Positions 46,112-55,044 of a stretch of DNA of 64,000 nt are shown here, piece after piece. Positions within the stretch are counted from its first letter, which is position 1, and every line of letters starts with the position of its first letter. The translations under genes were made by a program, and so were the position numbers. Origin of the DNA: Lysobacter auxotrophicus. GTDB lineage: Bacteria > Pseudomonadota > Gammaproteobacteria > Xanthomonadales > Xanthomonadaceae. The stretch is taken from positions 248,001 to 312,000 of the forward strand of contig NZ_AP027041.1 of NCBI RefSeq assembly GCF_027924565.1. The letters are read 5' to 3'. The notes under the pieces were generated by a model. That model did no database searches, was not told the origin of the DNA, and saw only the letters and a list, made by a program, of their open reading frames with translations.

Positions 46112-47572
46112 TCAGAACGAGAACTGGGCGCGCGTGAAGAAGGCCTTCTCGTCCTCGCGATCGGCGCCGGCTGCGGCGCCGCCGTCGAAGTCGGTCTGCG
46201 TGTAGTTGGCGACGAGCTTGAAGTTGCCGGTGAGGTACCAGTTCACGCCCAGGCCCCAGCTCTTCGCGCGTTGCGCCACGGCGTTCGGGTCGGCGAACAC
46301 GGGGAAGGCATCCTCGTCGATCTCCAGTTCGCCGTACCGCGCCACCAGTTCCCACGCGCCCCAGCCTGCGCCGCCCACCGTAAAAGGATGGTTAGGCCGC
46401 GCGACGCCGCGATACCCCGCGTCTTCGCCGGTGAGCACGAAGCCGGTGAGCAGCTGCCACGCGCGGTGGTCGAGCGCTTCGCGTGCGCCGGTCGTGGGCA
46501 GCAGCACCTCCTGCTTCGAGCTGATGTACTCGCCGAGCAGGCCGAACGCATTGCGGTAGTAGTACGCCTGCGGCGACCAGCGCGTCTGTTCGCCATCGGC
46601 GATGACCGCGCTGCGATAGTTGAAGAACTGCACCTGGCCCGGCGTGCGGTAGCGCGGCAGGAAATTGTTGCCGGCGCCTTCCTTGTCGCCCTGGCTGCCG
46701 GCGATGCCGAAGCCCAGGCCCGACAGCGCGCTCGCGTCGTTCTTCCACGGTTCGACGAACACGCGGCCGGCGAATTCGAAGTTGTTGTCCGGGTTGGTCG
46801 TCGCCGCATCGCGCCCGTCGACCGTGCCGTTGTAGGCGCCGACGACGTAGTTCACCGTGCCCTTGGCGAGTTCGCCCTGCAGCTGCACGCCGATGTCGCG
46901 GCCCGGCGCGAGTTCGCTGGGGAATCCAAGTTCGATCGCCTCGGTCGCGTTGCTCGCCTGCAATCGTTCCAGGCCGACCGGCGCCTTGGTCTTGCCGATG
47001 CGCAGCGTGGCTGCGGGGCTGAAGCGCAGGTCGGCCCAGGCATCGAGCAGCGTGACGCTGTCGCCGGCGAGTTCCGGCGTGATGCGGAAGGCGAGCAGCG
47101 GACCCCAGCTGCCTTCCAGCGTGAGCTGCGCGCGGCGCCAGAGGAAGGTGTCGTTCTGCGGATTGGCGTCGTCGTCGATGTAGAAGCGGCCGTCGGCCTG
47201 CGCGAGGCCACGGAATTTCAGCTCGACATCGCCTGGCGGCGGCGACTTGATCGACAGGCCCTTGTTCGCGCTCAGGCTCACCACCGGCGTGCTCGCGACG
47301 CGCGCCTCGGCTTCTTCCGCCTGCAGGTCGAGCTTGCGTTCGATCACGCGCAGTCGCTGGTCGAGGTCGGCCAGGCCGTTGGCGTCGACCGTATCGCCGG
47401 CCGGCGCGGTGCCGAGGCGTTGCTCGATCGCCTGCAGGCGGCGCGTCAGTTCTTCGACCGTGAGCGGCGCGTTCGATTGCGCGTGGACGGGGGCGGCGAT
47501 CGCGATCGCGCAGGCCAGCGCACTGCCGGCAAGCGCGGGGACGGACGATCTTCGCGTTCGGATGCTGGGCAT
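46112..47572 (-). CDS. OprO/OprP-type outer membrane porin
   Basis: A 486-residue outer-membrane protein. A signal peptide (about 1-31, ending PVHAQ) is followed by a short coiled coil ([15 protein letters not shown], then [15 protein letters not shown]), a periplasmic trimerisation element of this family. The barrel has [35 protein letters not shown] and [13 protein letters not shown], and ends FFTRAQFSF with a C-terminal Phe. Family members in Pseudomonas pass phosphate or polyphosphate. Its place at the head of the sulfate operon suggests sulfate passage here. Confidence 0.9.
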   Translation of the reverse strand: MPSIRTRRSSVPALAGSALACAIAIAAPVHAQSNAPLTVEELTRRLQAIEQRLGTAPAGDTVDANGLADLDQRLRVIERKLDLQAEEAEARVASTPVVSLSANKGLSIKSPPPGDVELKFRGLAQADGRFYIDDDANPQNDTFLWRRAQLTLEGSWGPLLAFRITPELAGDSVTLLDAWADLRFSPAATLRIGKTKAPVGLERLQASNATEAIELGFPSELAPGRDIGVQLQGELAKGTVNYVVGAYNGTVDGRDAATTNPDNNFEFAGRVFVEPWKNDASALSGLGFGIAGSQGDKEGAGNNFLPRYRTPGQVQFFNYRSAVIADGEQTRWSPQAYYYRNAFGLLGEYISSKQEVLLPTTGAREALDHRAWQLLTGFVLTGEDAGYRGVARPNHPFTVGGAGWGAWELVARYGELEIDEDAFPVFADPNAVAQRAKSWGLGVNWYLTGNFKLVANYTQTDFDGGAAAGADREDEKAFFTRAQFSF

Positions 47573-47728
47573 GGCGGGTATCCGGGCAGGGGAGGGGCGG
47601 CCTCCGGGATCTCCGGCGGCACGGCGCGACTGTCGCCGGCCGTCCCGCCCCGCACAAAGGCGCGTGCGTCATGCGGTCATGCCGAAGGGGTATGAGATGG
47701 GGTGCGGGCGCTAACGAGGCGTGAAGCC

Positions 47729-47739
47729 GGGGGGGGGGG
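47729..47739. repeat. Homopolymer run of 11 G
   Basis: Eleven consecutive G on the + strand, between the porin start and the metalloprotease terminator, about 155 bases upstream of the porin ATG. It stands out in this sequence and could vary in length. Confidence 0.95.
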
Positions 47740-47767
47740 CGCCGGGCGCCGCGGCGGTGCCATAAAA

Positions 47768-47795
47768 GAAACCGGCGCCTTTCGGCGCCGGTTTC
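47768..47795 (-). terminator. Rho-independent terminator of the metalloprotease gene
   Basis: A 12-bp stem GAAACCGGCGCC / GGCGCCGGTTTC with a four-base loop lies 24 bases past the metalloprotease stop. On the - strand it is followed by TTTT. Confidence 0.88.
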
Positions 47796-47818
47796 CAATC
47801 GCACGACTGCCGGGTCCG

Positions 47819-49483
47819 TTACGGACGCAGGTTCGTCGCCGTGCACACCAGGATCGCCGCACCCTGCAGCGGATGGATCAGGTGCGCGTTGCGCAGTCGC
47901 TGCTGCAGATCGACCATGCACTGCACGTACTTGCCCGGGTTCTTCGCGGACGTCTTGCACAGGTTGTTCCACGCCTGCACGTTCGCGCCGACGATGAAAC
48001 CACCCGGCTCGAGCACGTCGACAGTCGTGTTGCACTTGCCGATGCGCGCATCGCCGTTGTTCACCTTCCAGCCGATGTCGCGATACAGCGCCGGCGAGAG
48101 GTCGACGTTGTACTGCGCCTGCACCGTCGGCGTGTCGAACGGTTCCTGCAACGCGTTCGGCGACAGCGCGGTGTCGTAGTGCGAGAACGTCGAGCCCGCG
48201 GCGACGACGGACGGCGCGTACAGGCGCACGCGACCGGTGTCGTCGGCGCCCTGCAGCAGCACCGGATCGACATCGAAGGTCACGCTCACCGGCAGGTTCG
48301 CCTTGAACGTGTTGCCGTCGGCCAGGGTGATGCGGATCGCCGGGATCGTGATGTTAGGATCGCTGCCGCCCAGGTCCGGCGGCGGGCTGCCCGCGGCGTT
48401 GTCGGCCACGACCATCGCGATGCCGCCGGCGGCCTGCACGTTCGCGGCCTTCACCACGAAGCCACAGGTGCCGCGATCGACCAGCACGATCTTGCCGGCC
48501 ACCGCCGCGGCGTTGGTCAGCGGCGTGCACGCGTCGCCCGTGGTCGGGCCGGCCGCGTTGGCTTCATCCACGCCGAGCACCACCTGCCCGGTGAAGTTCG
48601 CCGGCGTCGCCACGGGGCCGAAGCTCGCCGTGCCGTAGAGGTAACGCCCGGCGATGCCCGCCGGCGCCGTCACGGTGAAGTACTGGCGGTTGTCGAGCAC
48701 GAGCGCCGCTTCGTTCTTCACGCGCTGGCCGGACCACACCAGGCGACCGGACGTCTTCATCACTTCGGCACGCTGCGCCGGCGTGCTGGCCGGATCGTTG
48801 AAACCGATGTTCAGCACGTTGTCGTACGCGTACTGCGTGTAGGTGTCCGAACGCGGACCGGTGCCGTCGAAGTCGCCGAACTGGCCGGTGAACTTGTCCA
48901 GGAAGCCCTGGAAGCCCAGGCCGTGCCCGATTTCGTGCATCACCACGTTGAGGAAGTTGATCGAGCCCGCCGGCGTCTTGCCGTCGAGGCCGTAGTACCA
49001 CGTCGTGCCGGCCAGGCAGTCGGGCTTGCCGAGGTCGCCGTTGAAGCGCGACACGATGTCGGCCGGATCGTCCGGCACCGGGTCCAGGTCGACGCCGGCG
49101 ATCGAGTCGGCGAGCGCGGCGTGGTACCAGATGCCCGGACGCGGCGCGTTCGGGAAATCGCGATCGATCCAGTTCGCGCCGGCCGAGCCGAGCGTCGCGC
49201 CGGTGGCGGTGCAGTTCAGGCGCTGGAACGAGGCGCCGACCTTGATCGGCACGTCGCTCTTGAGCACCGCGCCCCACAGGTCCATCGCGAAGCGGTAGAC
49301 GATCTGGCGCTGCTGGCCGACCGTCGTGCCCGGATTCAGACCGACCGGCGTGGCGGCCGTGGGATCGTCCAGGCCCAGGCCGGTGCCGGCATCGCCGTTG
49401 AGCAGCATCAGCTGCGCGGCCGAGGCGTTGAATGCGAATGCGCTGCCGAGGGCGAGCGCGCAGGCGAGAAGATGCTTTCTCAT
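47819..49483 (-). CDS. Secreted zinc metalloprotease with PA domain
   Basis: A 554-residue exported protein. Signal peptide about 1-23 (ending NASAAQ). The zinc motif HEIGHGLGFQGF lies near residue 160, with the third ligand position occupied by Gly-Phe rather than the usual metzincin His, so the remaining ligand is unclear. A protease-associated (PA) domain covers about 240-380 (GKIVLVDRGTCGFVVKAANV, in parts). Another ordered region follows to the end with paired cysteines. It is preceded by, and overlaps by four bases, a small exported protein gene that may act as inhibitor or chaperone. Substrate unknown. Confidence 0.82.
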   Translation of the reverse strand: MRKHLLACALALGSAFAFNASAAQLMLLNGDAGTGLGLDDPTAATPVGLNPGTTVGQQRQIVYRFAMDLWGAVLKSDVPIKVGASFQRLNCTATGATLGSAGANWIDRDFPNAPRPGIWYHAALADSIAGVDLDPVPDDPADIVSRFNGDLGKPDCLAGTTWYYGLDGKTPAGSINFLNVVMHEIGHGLGFQGFLDKFTGQFGDFDGTGPRSDTYTQYAYDNVLNIGFNDPASTPAQRAEVMKTSGRLVWSGQRVKNEAALVLDNRQYFTVTAPAGIAGRYLYGTASFGPVATPANFTGQVVLGVDEANAAGPTTGDACTPLTNAAAVAGKIVLVDRGTCGFVVKAANVQAAGGIAMVVADNAAGSPPPDLGGSDPNITIPAIRITLADGNTFKANLPVSVTFDVDPVLLQGADDTGRVRLYAPSVVAAGSTFSHYDTALSPNALQEPFDTPTVQAQYNVDLSPALYRDIGWKVNNGDARIGKCNTTVDVLEPGGFIVGANVQAWNNLCKTSAKNPGKYVQCMVDLQQRLRNAHLIHPLQGAAILVCTATNLRP

Positions 49484-49911
49484 TTCAGCAGCTCCTCGTT
49501 GTGGGCTTCGACAGAATCGTTCGACGGTTCGGCGTGGTCGACGACGAGCTGGCCCGATGCGTCGCGATGCGCGACGACGGTGCTCATCATCGATTCGGGA
49601 ACCTTCACCGACACGCCGCCGTGCGCGGCCTTGCGCACCGTCGAACGTGCGGCGGCGGCGTCGCGCGGCGCGGCGAACGTCTTCGCCATGCCCGGCGCGA
49701 TCTTCGCCTGCTGACCCTGCGTCAGCGCCTGGTCCAGCTGCGCGCTCTCGCTGGCGGTGAGCGGACGAAGGCGCCCGGTTTCCGCGTCGATGCCGACCTT
49801 CACGCCGGCGACGGTTACTTGATGCGTGGACTGCGGTTCTGCGGCGTGGACACTGAAGCACAATCCAAGCGCTACACCGGACAACCAAAGCGCGGATCCG
49901 ATCCTTTTCAT
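49480..49911 (-). CDS. Small exported protein paired with the metalloprotease
   Basis: A 143-residue protein not recognised as a named family. Signal peptide about 1-23 (ending VHAAE). The mature part has GIDAETGRLRPLTASESAQL, a stretch of alanine-rich helix, and a tail STVVAHRDASGQLVVDHAEP. The GIDAETGRLRPLT piece with VVxRxxxGxxxxxH later is a common layout in small proteins encoded before secreted proteases in this family, but I cannot assign a role. Its stop overlaps the metalloprotease ATG by four bases, so the two are made together. Confidence 0.75.
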   Translation of the reverse strand: MKRIGSALWLSGVALGLCFSVHAAEPQSTHQVTVAGVKVGIDAETGRLRPLTASESAQLDQALTQGQQAKIAPGMAKTFAAPRDAAAARSTVRKAAHGGVSVKVPESMMSTVVAHRDASGQLVVDHAEPSNDSVEAHNEELLK

Positions 49912-50184
49912 GGGTCACGTCCCGATCTGAAGGTGATATGCCCCCGGCCGGTTCCGCCCTCGCGATGGCCATCGCGAAGAACCGGCAGTGGGGATTGGGT
50001 ATGGGCTTCCCCCTTCAGCCCAGGCCGACTATGCGCCTGCTTCCACGCACGCGACAAGCTTGCGCCGCAACATCGCGCGGCCCACGTATTCAGCGGAAAA
50101 ATGCGGCCATGCATGCGTGCGCGTACGGACCGCGCATGTGAAGGACGTCGTCACGCGCGCCTCGGCGGACGCGCGCGCGGATGC

Positions 50185-50433
50185 TCAGATGATGCCGCCG
50201 CCGATGCCCAGTCGCACGATGCCGACGAGGATCACGATGCCGTTGAGCACCAGCCCCGTCTTCGCGCGACCGCGGTTGCCCGGACTGGTGAACGCGATGC
50301 CGATGGCCGCGATGATCGCGCCGACGGACGCGAACGGAATCAGCAGCCAGTTGCCCCATCCCAGCAGCGGAATCAGCGCGATGACCATCCAGATCATGGC
50401 GACGATGCCCCAGAGCAGGCTGATCAGACCCAT
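50185..50433 (-). CDS. Small hydrophobic membrane protein (DUF4190-like)
   Basis: An 82-residue protein with two helices: about 2-25 and 28-50, then a basic turn SPGNRGRAKTG and a third hydrophobic stretch to the end (VLNGIVILVGIVRLGIGGGI). The double-helix layout with a GRAKTGLVLNGI turn resembles DUF4190-type proteins. Function unknown. The 273 bases between it and the exported protein gene (49912-50184) contain no gene I can support. Confidence 0.6.
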   Translation of the reverse strand: MGLISLLWGIVAMIWMVIALIPLLGWGNWLLIPFASVGAIIAAIGIAFTSPGNRGRAKTGLVLNGIVILVGIVRLGIGGGII

Positions 50434-50580
50434 TGCGGTGACTCCTTGTGGTTGGCGGGCGTGCGTGCGACAGGCGCAGCGATGTGGAGCTTAGTGGGCG
50501 ATGCGTCGCGGCGATAGCGCGGGGCGATGGAACGGGCGATTCGCGGAATGAAGTGCCGGTGGTGGAGTGCGAAGCGGCTT

Positions 50581-51040
50581 GAAGCCCCTCTCCCTTCGGG
50601 AGAGGGGTTGGGGTGAGGGGCAACGAAGCGGATGCGGCGACTGGCCGCTGCGTTACAGCGCTGCGCTGTTGCTTCGATCCGACGCAACGCAGGCTCGAAC
50701 ATCAAGATGGATTCCAGCGTTCGCTGGAATGACGGTGATCGTGGTTCGCCGTGATGAAAGTGCCCGGGCGTTACGGGCCTGGGTCCCGGCCTTCGCCGGG
50801 ATGACGGTTTGAAGCCCCTCTCCCTTCGGGAGAGGGGTTGGGGTGAGGGGCAACGAAGCGGATGCGGTGACTGGCCGCTGCGTTACAGCGCTGCGCTGTT
50901 GCTTCGATCCGACGCAACGCAGGCTTCGAAAATCAACATGGATTCCAGCGTTCGCTGGAATGACGGTGATCGTGGTTCGCCGTAGTGAGGGTGCCCGGGC
51001 GTTACGGGCCTGGGTCCCGGCCTTCGCCGGGATGACGGCT
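50581..51040. repeat. Tandem duplication of a ~230-bp repeat block
   Basis: Two nearly identical units, 50581-50810 and 50811-51040. Each carries the palindrome CCCTCTCCCTTCGGGAGAGG, a unique stretch from GCAACGAAGCGGATGCGG onward, the hairpin ATTCCAGCGTTCGCTGGAAT and the element GGTCCCGGCCTTCGCCGGGA. They differ by a few substitutions and one or two single-base indels (for example near 50695 versus 50925). No gene is supported in 50434-51080. Confidence 0.93.
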
Positions 51041-51080
51041 TCGGCGAAGCTGCTGCGAATCACGAATCACAAACAAAACC

Positions 51081-52088
51081 CTACCCATGCGCCCCATCGA
51101 TCTCAACGCGCAACTCGCGACGGCACACGGCCGCGTGCAACACGACGCGTGGGACTTCCGGCGGCAGGCGTTCGTCGAGCGCACGCGACACGATCTCGAG
51201 TTCGTCGCGGTCGCGTACGTACACCTTCAGCGGCGAATGCGCGCCGAAGCGGGCCGGCAGCGACGGCCATTGCGCGCGGGCGGCGGCAATGAGGCTGTCG
51301 AAGTTCGCCAGCGTTTCGTCCAGCTGCGTCGCCACCGAGTCGGCGTGCTGCGACTCGTGGCCGACGATGGCCGCCGTGCCCGACAGCATCAGCGGCATCG
51401 TGCTGCCGGCCGGCGGCAGCATCGCGCGGGCGAAGCTCGGCGGCTGCGGCCCGTACTGGCGCGGGTAGCGGTAGGCGCTGATCTGGCGCGGATTCTCCAG
51501 CGGCGTGCCCGGCACGCGCGAAGCGAGCCAGTACACCTGCAGGCGTCGCGGCGCGCCTTCCGGATTGACCTGGCCGATGGCGGTAGCCGCGGGCAGCGTG
51601 TGCGGATCGACCTCGCCCAGTCCGCGCGCGCGACCGACGCAGAACTGCCGGTAACGCTCCATGTCGCCTTCGCCGACGGTGATGCCGTCCAGGTAGTTCC
51701 ACACGCGCAGCAGGTGCGGCGTGCCGCGCTGCTGCACGAATTCGATCAGCCGGCGATACAGGCGATCGGCGGTGGCCTCGATGTCCGAACCGCGACGCGT
51801 GGGATCGGCTTCGCCCTCGTCCAGTTCGATCGCGCCGAACAGCAGCGCCCCGTCGTCGGCCCACGCGACGTCGCCGTCGCGACCGCGCTGCACCGGGCCG
51901 CCCGCGCGCCAGACTTCCAGCGGCGCATCGCCGTGCGGCTCCAGCGCGACGCGCAGGTAACGCGGGTCGTCGTGGTGCGGCGCCTTCGTGCCGAACGCGA
52001 TGACCGCCAGCACGTCGGGCTGCACGAGCACAGACTCCGGCGTCGCGTGCACGTATTCCACCGACCAGCGCGGCTCGTGGAAGGGCAT
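51081..52088 (-). CDS. xanB2: Chorismatase making 3-hydroxybenzoate, XanB2-like
   Basis: A 335-residue enzyme of the chorismatase (FkbO/Hyg5/XanB2) family, which removes pyruvate from chorismate. Typical stretches are LLRVWNYLDGITVGEGDMER, YRQFCVGRARGLGEV and PEGAPRRLQVYWLASRVPG. In Xanthomonas, XanB2 gives 3- and 4-hydroxybenzoate, the former as xanthomonadin starter and the latter for ubiquinone. The ATG at 52088 is chosen; a GTG three codons upstream is possible. It lies 14 bases after the FAD oxidoreductase gene on the same strand, as first enzyme of the pigment route. Confidence 0.92.
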   Translation of the reverse strand: MPFHEPRWSVEYVHATPESVLVQPDVLAVIAFGTKAPHHDDPRYLRVALEPHGDAPLEVWRAGGPVQRGRDGDVAWADDGALLFGAIELDEGEADPTRRGSDIEATADRLYRRLIEFVQQRGTPHLLRVWNYLDGITVGEGDMERYRQFCVGRARGLGEVDPHTLPAATAIGQVNPEGAPRRLQVYWLASRVPGTPLENPRQISAYRYPRQYGPQPPSFARAMLPPAGSTMPLMLSGTAAIVGHESQHADSVATQLDETLANFDSLIAAARAQWPSLPARFGAHSPLKVYVRDRDELEIVSRALDERLPPEVPRVVLHAAVCRRELRVEIDGAHG

Positions 52089-52102
52089 GGGATGCACCGC
52101 GC

Positions 52103-53554
52103 TCACTGCGCGCGCTCCGGTCCCGGCTGCAGCGTGTCGGCGGCGCCGTGCAGGCCGACGTCCACGCCGACCTGGCGGCGCCGTTTCAGCCAGCCGCGCA
52201 GCGCGAGCGGCGCCATGCGGATCGCCGTCACGTTGTAGATGAAGCGGAACAGGCGCAGGCGCTTGAGCACTTCGGGGTTGTCGAACACGTCGCCGGCGAG
52301 CATCGAGATCACCGCCTGTTCCACCTGCCATACATTGCGCGGATGGTTGAACAGGTGGCGCATCACCGGCGTGGTGAAGCGGTAGATGAACCACTGGAAG
52401 TGCTTGAGTCCGCGCTTCAGGCGCGTGTCCATCTCGCGTTGCAGTGCGGCTTCGCGCGCGGGATCGCGCAGCGCGCCGTCGACCACCTGCGCGGCCTGCT
52501 CGGCGCTGTTCATGCCCAGGTACACGCCGGAGGAGAACACCGGATCGACGAACGCGTACGCGTCGCCGACCATCACCCAGCCCGGCCCGTGCATGCGCTC
52601 GCAGGTGTACGAGTAGTTGCCGGTGACGTGCACCGGCGCGACGCGCTGGGCGTTGGCCATGCGCTTTTTCACCTGCGGCTCGGACGCCAGCGTCTTCATG
52701 AGGAACGCTTCGTTCTCGCCGCGGCGCTGCTTGAGGTATTCGGGGAAACACACCGCGCCCACGCTCATCACGCCGTCGCGCAACGGAATCAGCCACATCC
52801 AGCCGTGCGCGAAGCGCTGCACGGTGATGTTGCCGGCGTCCTCGCCGTCGCGGCGCTCCACGCCGGTGAAGTGGCTGAAGATCGCCGCCGACTGGTGCAG
52901 CGCGTTCTTCTTCTTGAGCTTGAGCTGGTTGCCGAAGAACGTGTCGCGGCCGCTCGCATCGACGATGTAGCGCGCGCGCACCGTGAACGCGTTGCCCTGC
53001 GCATCGCGTGCATGCGCGATCGACGGCCGGCCGTCGCTGCCGAATTCCACGCGTTCGACCTTGTGCTTCTCGCGCGCGTCCACGCCATTGGCCTGCGCGT
53101 TGCGGAACAGCAACTGGTCGAACTCCTCGCGCTTGACCTGGTAGGCGTAACCGAACGCGGGGTTGAGCGCGCGCTCGAAGCGGAAGGTGTTGTACTGGTC
53201 GGCGCCCTCGTTGTCCGGCGCCATCGGCGTGCCGTCGTCGTTGACGATCGGGAACTCCGCGCCGGGCTTGAAGGTGCCGATGGCCTTCACCTGGTCGAGC
53301 ACGCCCAGGCGTTCGAGGATCGGCAGGTTCATCGGCAGCAGCGATTCGCCGATGTGGAAGCGCGGGTGCGCGTCCTTCTCCAGCAGCAGGACGCTCCAGC
53401 CCTTGCGGGCGAGCATCGTGGCGGCGGTGGTGCCGGCGGGGCCGCCGCCGATCACCAGCACGTCGGCCTGCAATGCTGTCGGGGTGTCGGTGGGCGAGTT
53501 CAGCTCGGCCGGCGAGGCGCTTGCGCGGCCGGGCCCTGGGACGGTGTCGGTCAT
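52103..53554 (-). CDS. FAD-dependent oxidoreductase, flavin-dependent halogenase-like
   Basis: A 483-residue flavoprotein. The FAD site is VLVIGGGPAGTTAATMLARK (GxGxxG at 36-41), with HIGESLLP after it. Two halogenase features are present: a lysine (K96) in FKPGAEF, where variant-B halogenases carry their KRGG lysine, and W252-M-W254-L-I-P257, matching the WxWxIP motif. GDAYAFVDPVFSSGVYLGM is the second FAD motif. Xanthomonadins are known to be brominated, so a halogenase role in the pigment is plausible but not shown. It is divergent from the carrier protein gene by 157 bases. Confidence 0.85.
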   Translation of the reverse strand: MTDTVPGPGRASASPAELNSPTDTPTALQADVLVIGGGPAGTTAATMLARKGWSVLLLEKDAHPRFHIGESLLPMNLPILERLGVLDQVKAIGTFKPGAEFPIVNDDGTPMAPDNEGADQYNTFRFERALNPAFGYAYQVKREEFDQLLFRNAQANGVDAREKHKVERVEFGSDGRPSIAHARDAQGNAFTVRARYIVDASGRDTFFGNQLKLKKKNALHQSAAIFSHFTGVERRDGEDAGNITVQRFAHGWMWLIPLRDGVMSVGAVCFPEYLKQRRGENEAFLMKTLASEPQVKKRMANAQRVAPVHVTGNYSYTCERMHGPGWVMVGDAYAFVDPVFSSGVYLGMNSAEQAAQVVDGALRDPAREAALQREMDTRLKRGLKHFQWFIYRFTTPVMRHLFNHPRNVWQVEQAVISMLAGDVFDNPEVLKRLRLFRFIYNVTAIRMAPLALRGWLKRRRQVGVDVGLHGAADTLQPGPERAQ

Positions 53555-53711
53555 GCGCCAATCATAAGGGAAGGGCCGCGTCCGCCCCGTGGAACGGGCC
53601 GGGCCGGCGGCACGGCGCCGCGGGGCGCCGCCGCCCGGCCCGGACGGTTGCGCGCGACGCGCCGATGCCGGATCGTGGCGTCCCTCGATATGCCTTGTAG
53701 CGGAAATCCCG
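53555..53711. promoter_or_regulatory. Divergent control region of the pigment cluster
   Basis: The 157 bases between the halogenase-like gene (leftward) and the carrier protein gene (rightward) must drive both arms. It is very GC-rich in the centre; an AT-richer segment (GATATGCCTTGTAGCGGAAA) lies just before the carrier start, and CAATCATAAGGGAAGG lies just before the other. No clear sigma-70 boxes. Confidence 0.45.
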
Positions 53712-53981
53712 ATGTCTGAACAAAGTCCCGTCGAACGCGAACTGGCGGAGCTGCTGGTCGAAAGCCTGAACCTCGAGGACGTCGCCCCGGGCGAGATCGA
53801 CCCGGAAAGCCCGCTGTTCGGCGAAGGCCTGGGCCTGGATTCGATCGACGCGCTGGAACTGGCGCTGGCGATCTCCGGCAAGTACGGCTTCCAGCTGCGT
53901 TCGGACAGCGACGAGAACCGTCGCATCTTCGCCTCGCTGCGCGCGCTGGCCGCGCACATCGAACAGCGCCGCGCGGCGTGA
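53712..53981 (+). CDS. xanC: Acyl carrier protein of the aryl polyene cluster, XanC-like
   Basis: An 89-residue acyl carrier protein. The phosphopantetheine serine is S44 in GLGLDSIDALELALA, preceded by DPESPLFGEG. In Xanthomonas the corresponding XanC carries the 3-hydroxybenzoate starter and growing polyene. It begins the rightward operon of the cluster; the next gene overlaps its stop by four bases. ATG start. It needs a phosphopantetheinyl transferase, and one lies at 21.5 kb. Confidence 0.92.
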   Translation: MSEQSPVERELAELLVESLNLEDVAPGEIDPESPLFGEGLGLDSIDALELALAISGKYGFQLRSDSDENRRIFASLRALAAHIEQRRAA

Positions 53982-54706
53982 GCGCCGCCTGGGCGCGCGA
54001 CGGCATGGCATCGGCCGTGGTTCGCGCCATTCCCGCCATCGCGCTGGCCGTCGCGTACCCGCTGCTGGCGCACTGGGCCACGCACGACGGCGGCGGCGTG
54101 CCGGCCGCCATCGCGATGGCCGACCTGGTCGCGCTGTGCCTGGTCGCCCCGCTGATGCACGGCCAGGCGTGGGCCTGGGCCGTGCTCGTCGCGTGCGGCG
54201 CCGCGCTGGCGTGGCTCGCGCAGACGCCGTACGCGCAGATGCTGCTGCTGGCTCCGCCGATGCTGTTCGTGGGCTTCGTGGCGTGGATGTTCTGGCGCAG
54301 CCTGCGAGCGCCGCGCGAGGCGCTGATCACGCGGATCGTCGCGGCGATGGAAGGCTGCGAGCCGGCCACGCTGCCGGCGCCGCTGTACCGCTATTCCCGC
54401 CAGCTGACTGCCGCGTGGGCCTATGTCCTGGCCGCGCTGGCGATCGCCAACGGCGTGCTGGCGTTGATCGCCGTGCCCGACGGCGTGCTCGTGCGCCTGG
54501 GGCATCCCTCGCCGGTTTCCATCGGCCAGGAGGCGTGGTCGCTGTTCGCCAACCTGCTCAACTACGGCATCGTCGGCGGCTTCTTCGTCGGCGAATACAT
54601 GCTGCGGCGCTGGCTGTTCCCGCATCGCCCGTACCGGCATTTCTTCGATTTCCTGCGGCAGATGGCGGCGCTGGGGCCGCGGTTCTGGCGTGGATTGTTC
54701 GACTAG
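53978..54706 (+). CDS. COG4648-type inner membrane protein of the pigment cluster
   Basis: A 242-residue polytopic protein with about six hydrophobic stretches (about 14-31, 42-58, 64-78, 82-98, 140-160 and 190-210). A charged loop, PREALITRIVAAMEGCE, lies between the fourth and fifth. These proteins are constant members of aryl polyene clusters, following the carrier protein; their role is undetermined. The GTG start overlaps the carrier stop by four bases. Ends 41 bases before the first dehydratase. Confidence 0.82.
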   Translation: MSAAWARDGMASAVVRAIPAIALAVAYPLLAHWATHDGGGVPAAIAMADLVALCLVAPLMHGQAWAWAVLVACGAALAWLAQTPYAQMLLLAPPMLFVGFVAWMFWRSLRAPREALITRIVAAMEGCEPATLPAPLYRYSRQLTAAWAYVLAALAIANGVLALIAVPDGVLVRLGHPSPVSIGQEAWSLFANLLNYGIVGGFFVGEYMLRRWLFPHRPYRHFFDFLRQMAALGPRFWRGLFD

Positions 54707-54747
54707 CCCGGTATCCTGAGCGCACCTTCGCGCAGCCGCCGCCACGC

Positions 54748-55044
54748 ATGGACTTCACCATTTCCGCCGACCATCCCAGCCTGCCCGGGCATTTCCCCGG
54801 TCGGCCGCTGGTGCCCGGCGTGGTCGTGCTGGAGCGCGTGGTCGAGGCGATCGAAGCCGCGCACGGCCCGCTGCGCGCATTGCGCCTGCCGCAGGTGAAG
54901 TTCCTGCAGCCGCTGCTGCCGGGCGAGAGCGCGCGCATCGAACTCGACGGCGCTGCGCCGCGCTGGCGCTTTCGCGTGCTGCGCGAGGCGACGCTGATCG
55001 CCAGCGGCGAGATCCTCGCGCACGACGCCGGGGCCGCGGCATGA
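54748..55044 (+). CDS. 3-hydroxyacyl-ACP dehydratase, small FabZ-like hotdog protein
   Basis: A 98-residue hotdog-fold protein with the FabZ-type signature HPSLPGHFPGRPLVPGVVVLE (His near residue 15) and PQVKFLQPLLPGE. It is shorter than FabZ (about 150) and lacks some of the C-terminal strands. It would remove water from 3-hydroxyacyl carriers to build the conjugated polyene. The ATG at 54748 is used; the stop overlaps the acyltransferase start by four bases. Confidence 0.85.
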   Translation: MDFTISADHPSLPGHFPGRPLVPGVVVLERVVEAIEAAHGPLRALRLPQVKFLQPLLPGESARIELDGAAPRWRFRVLREATLIASGEILAHDAGAAA

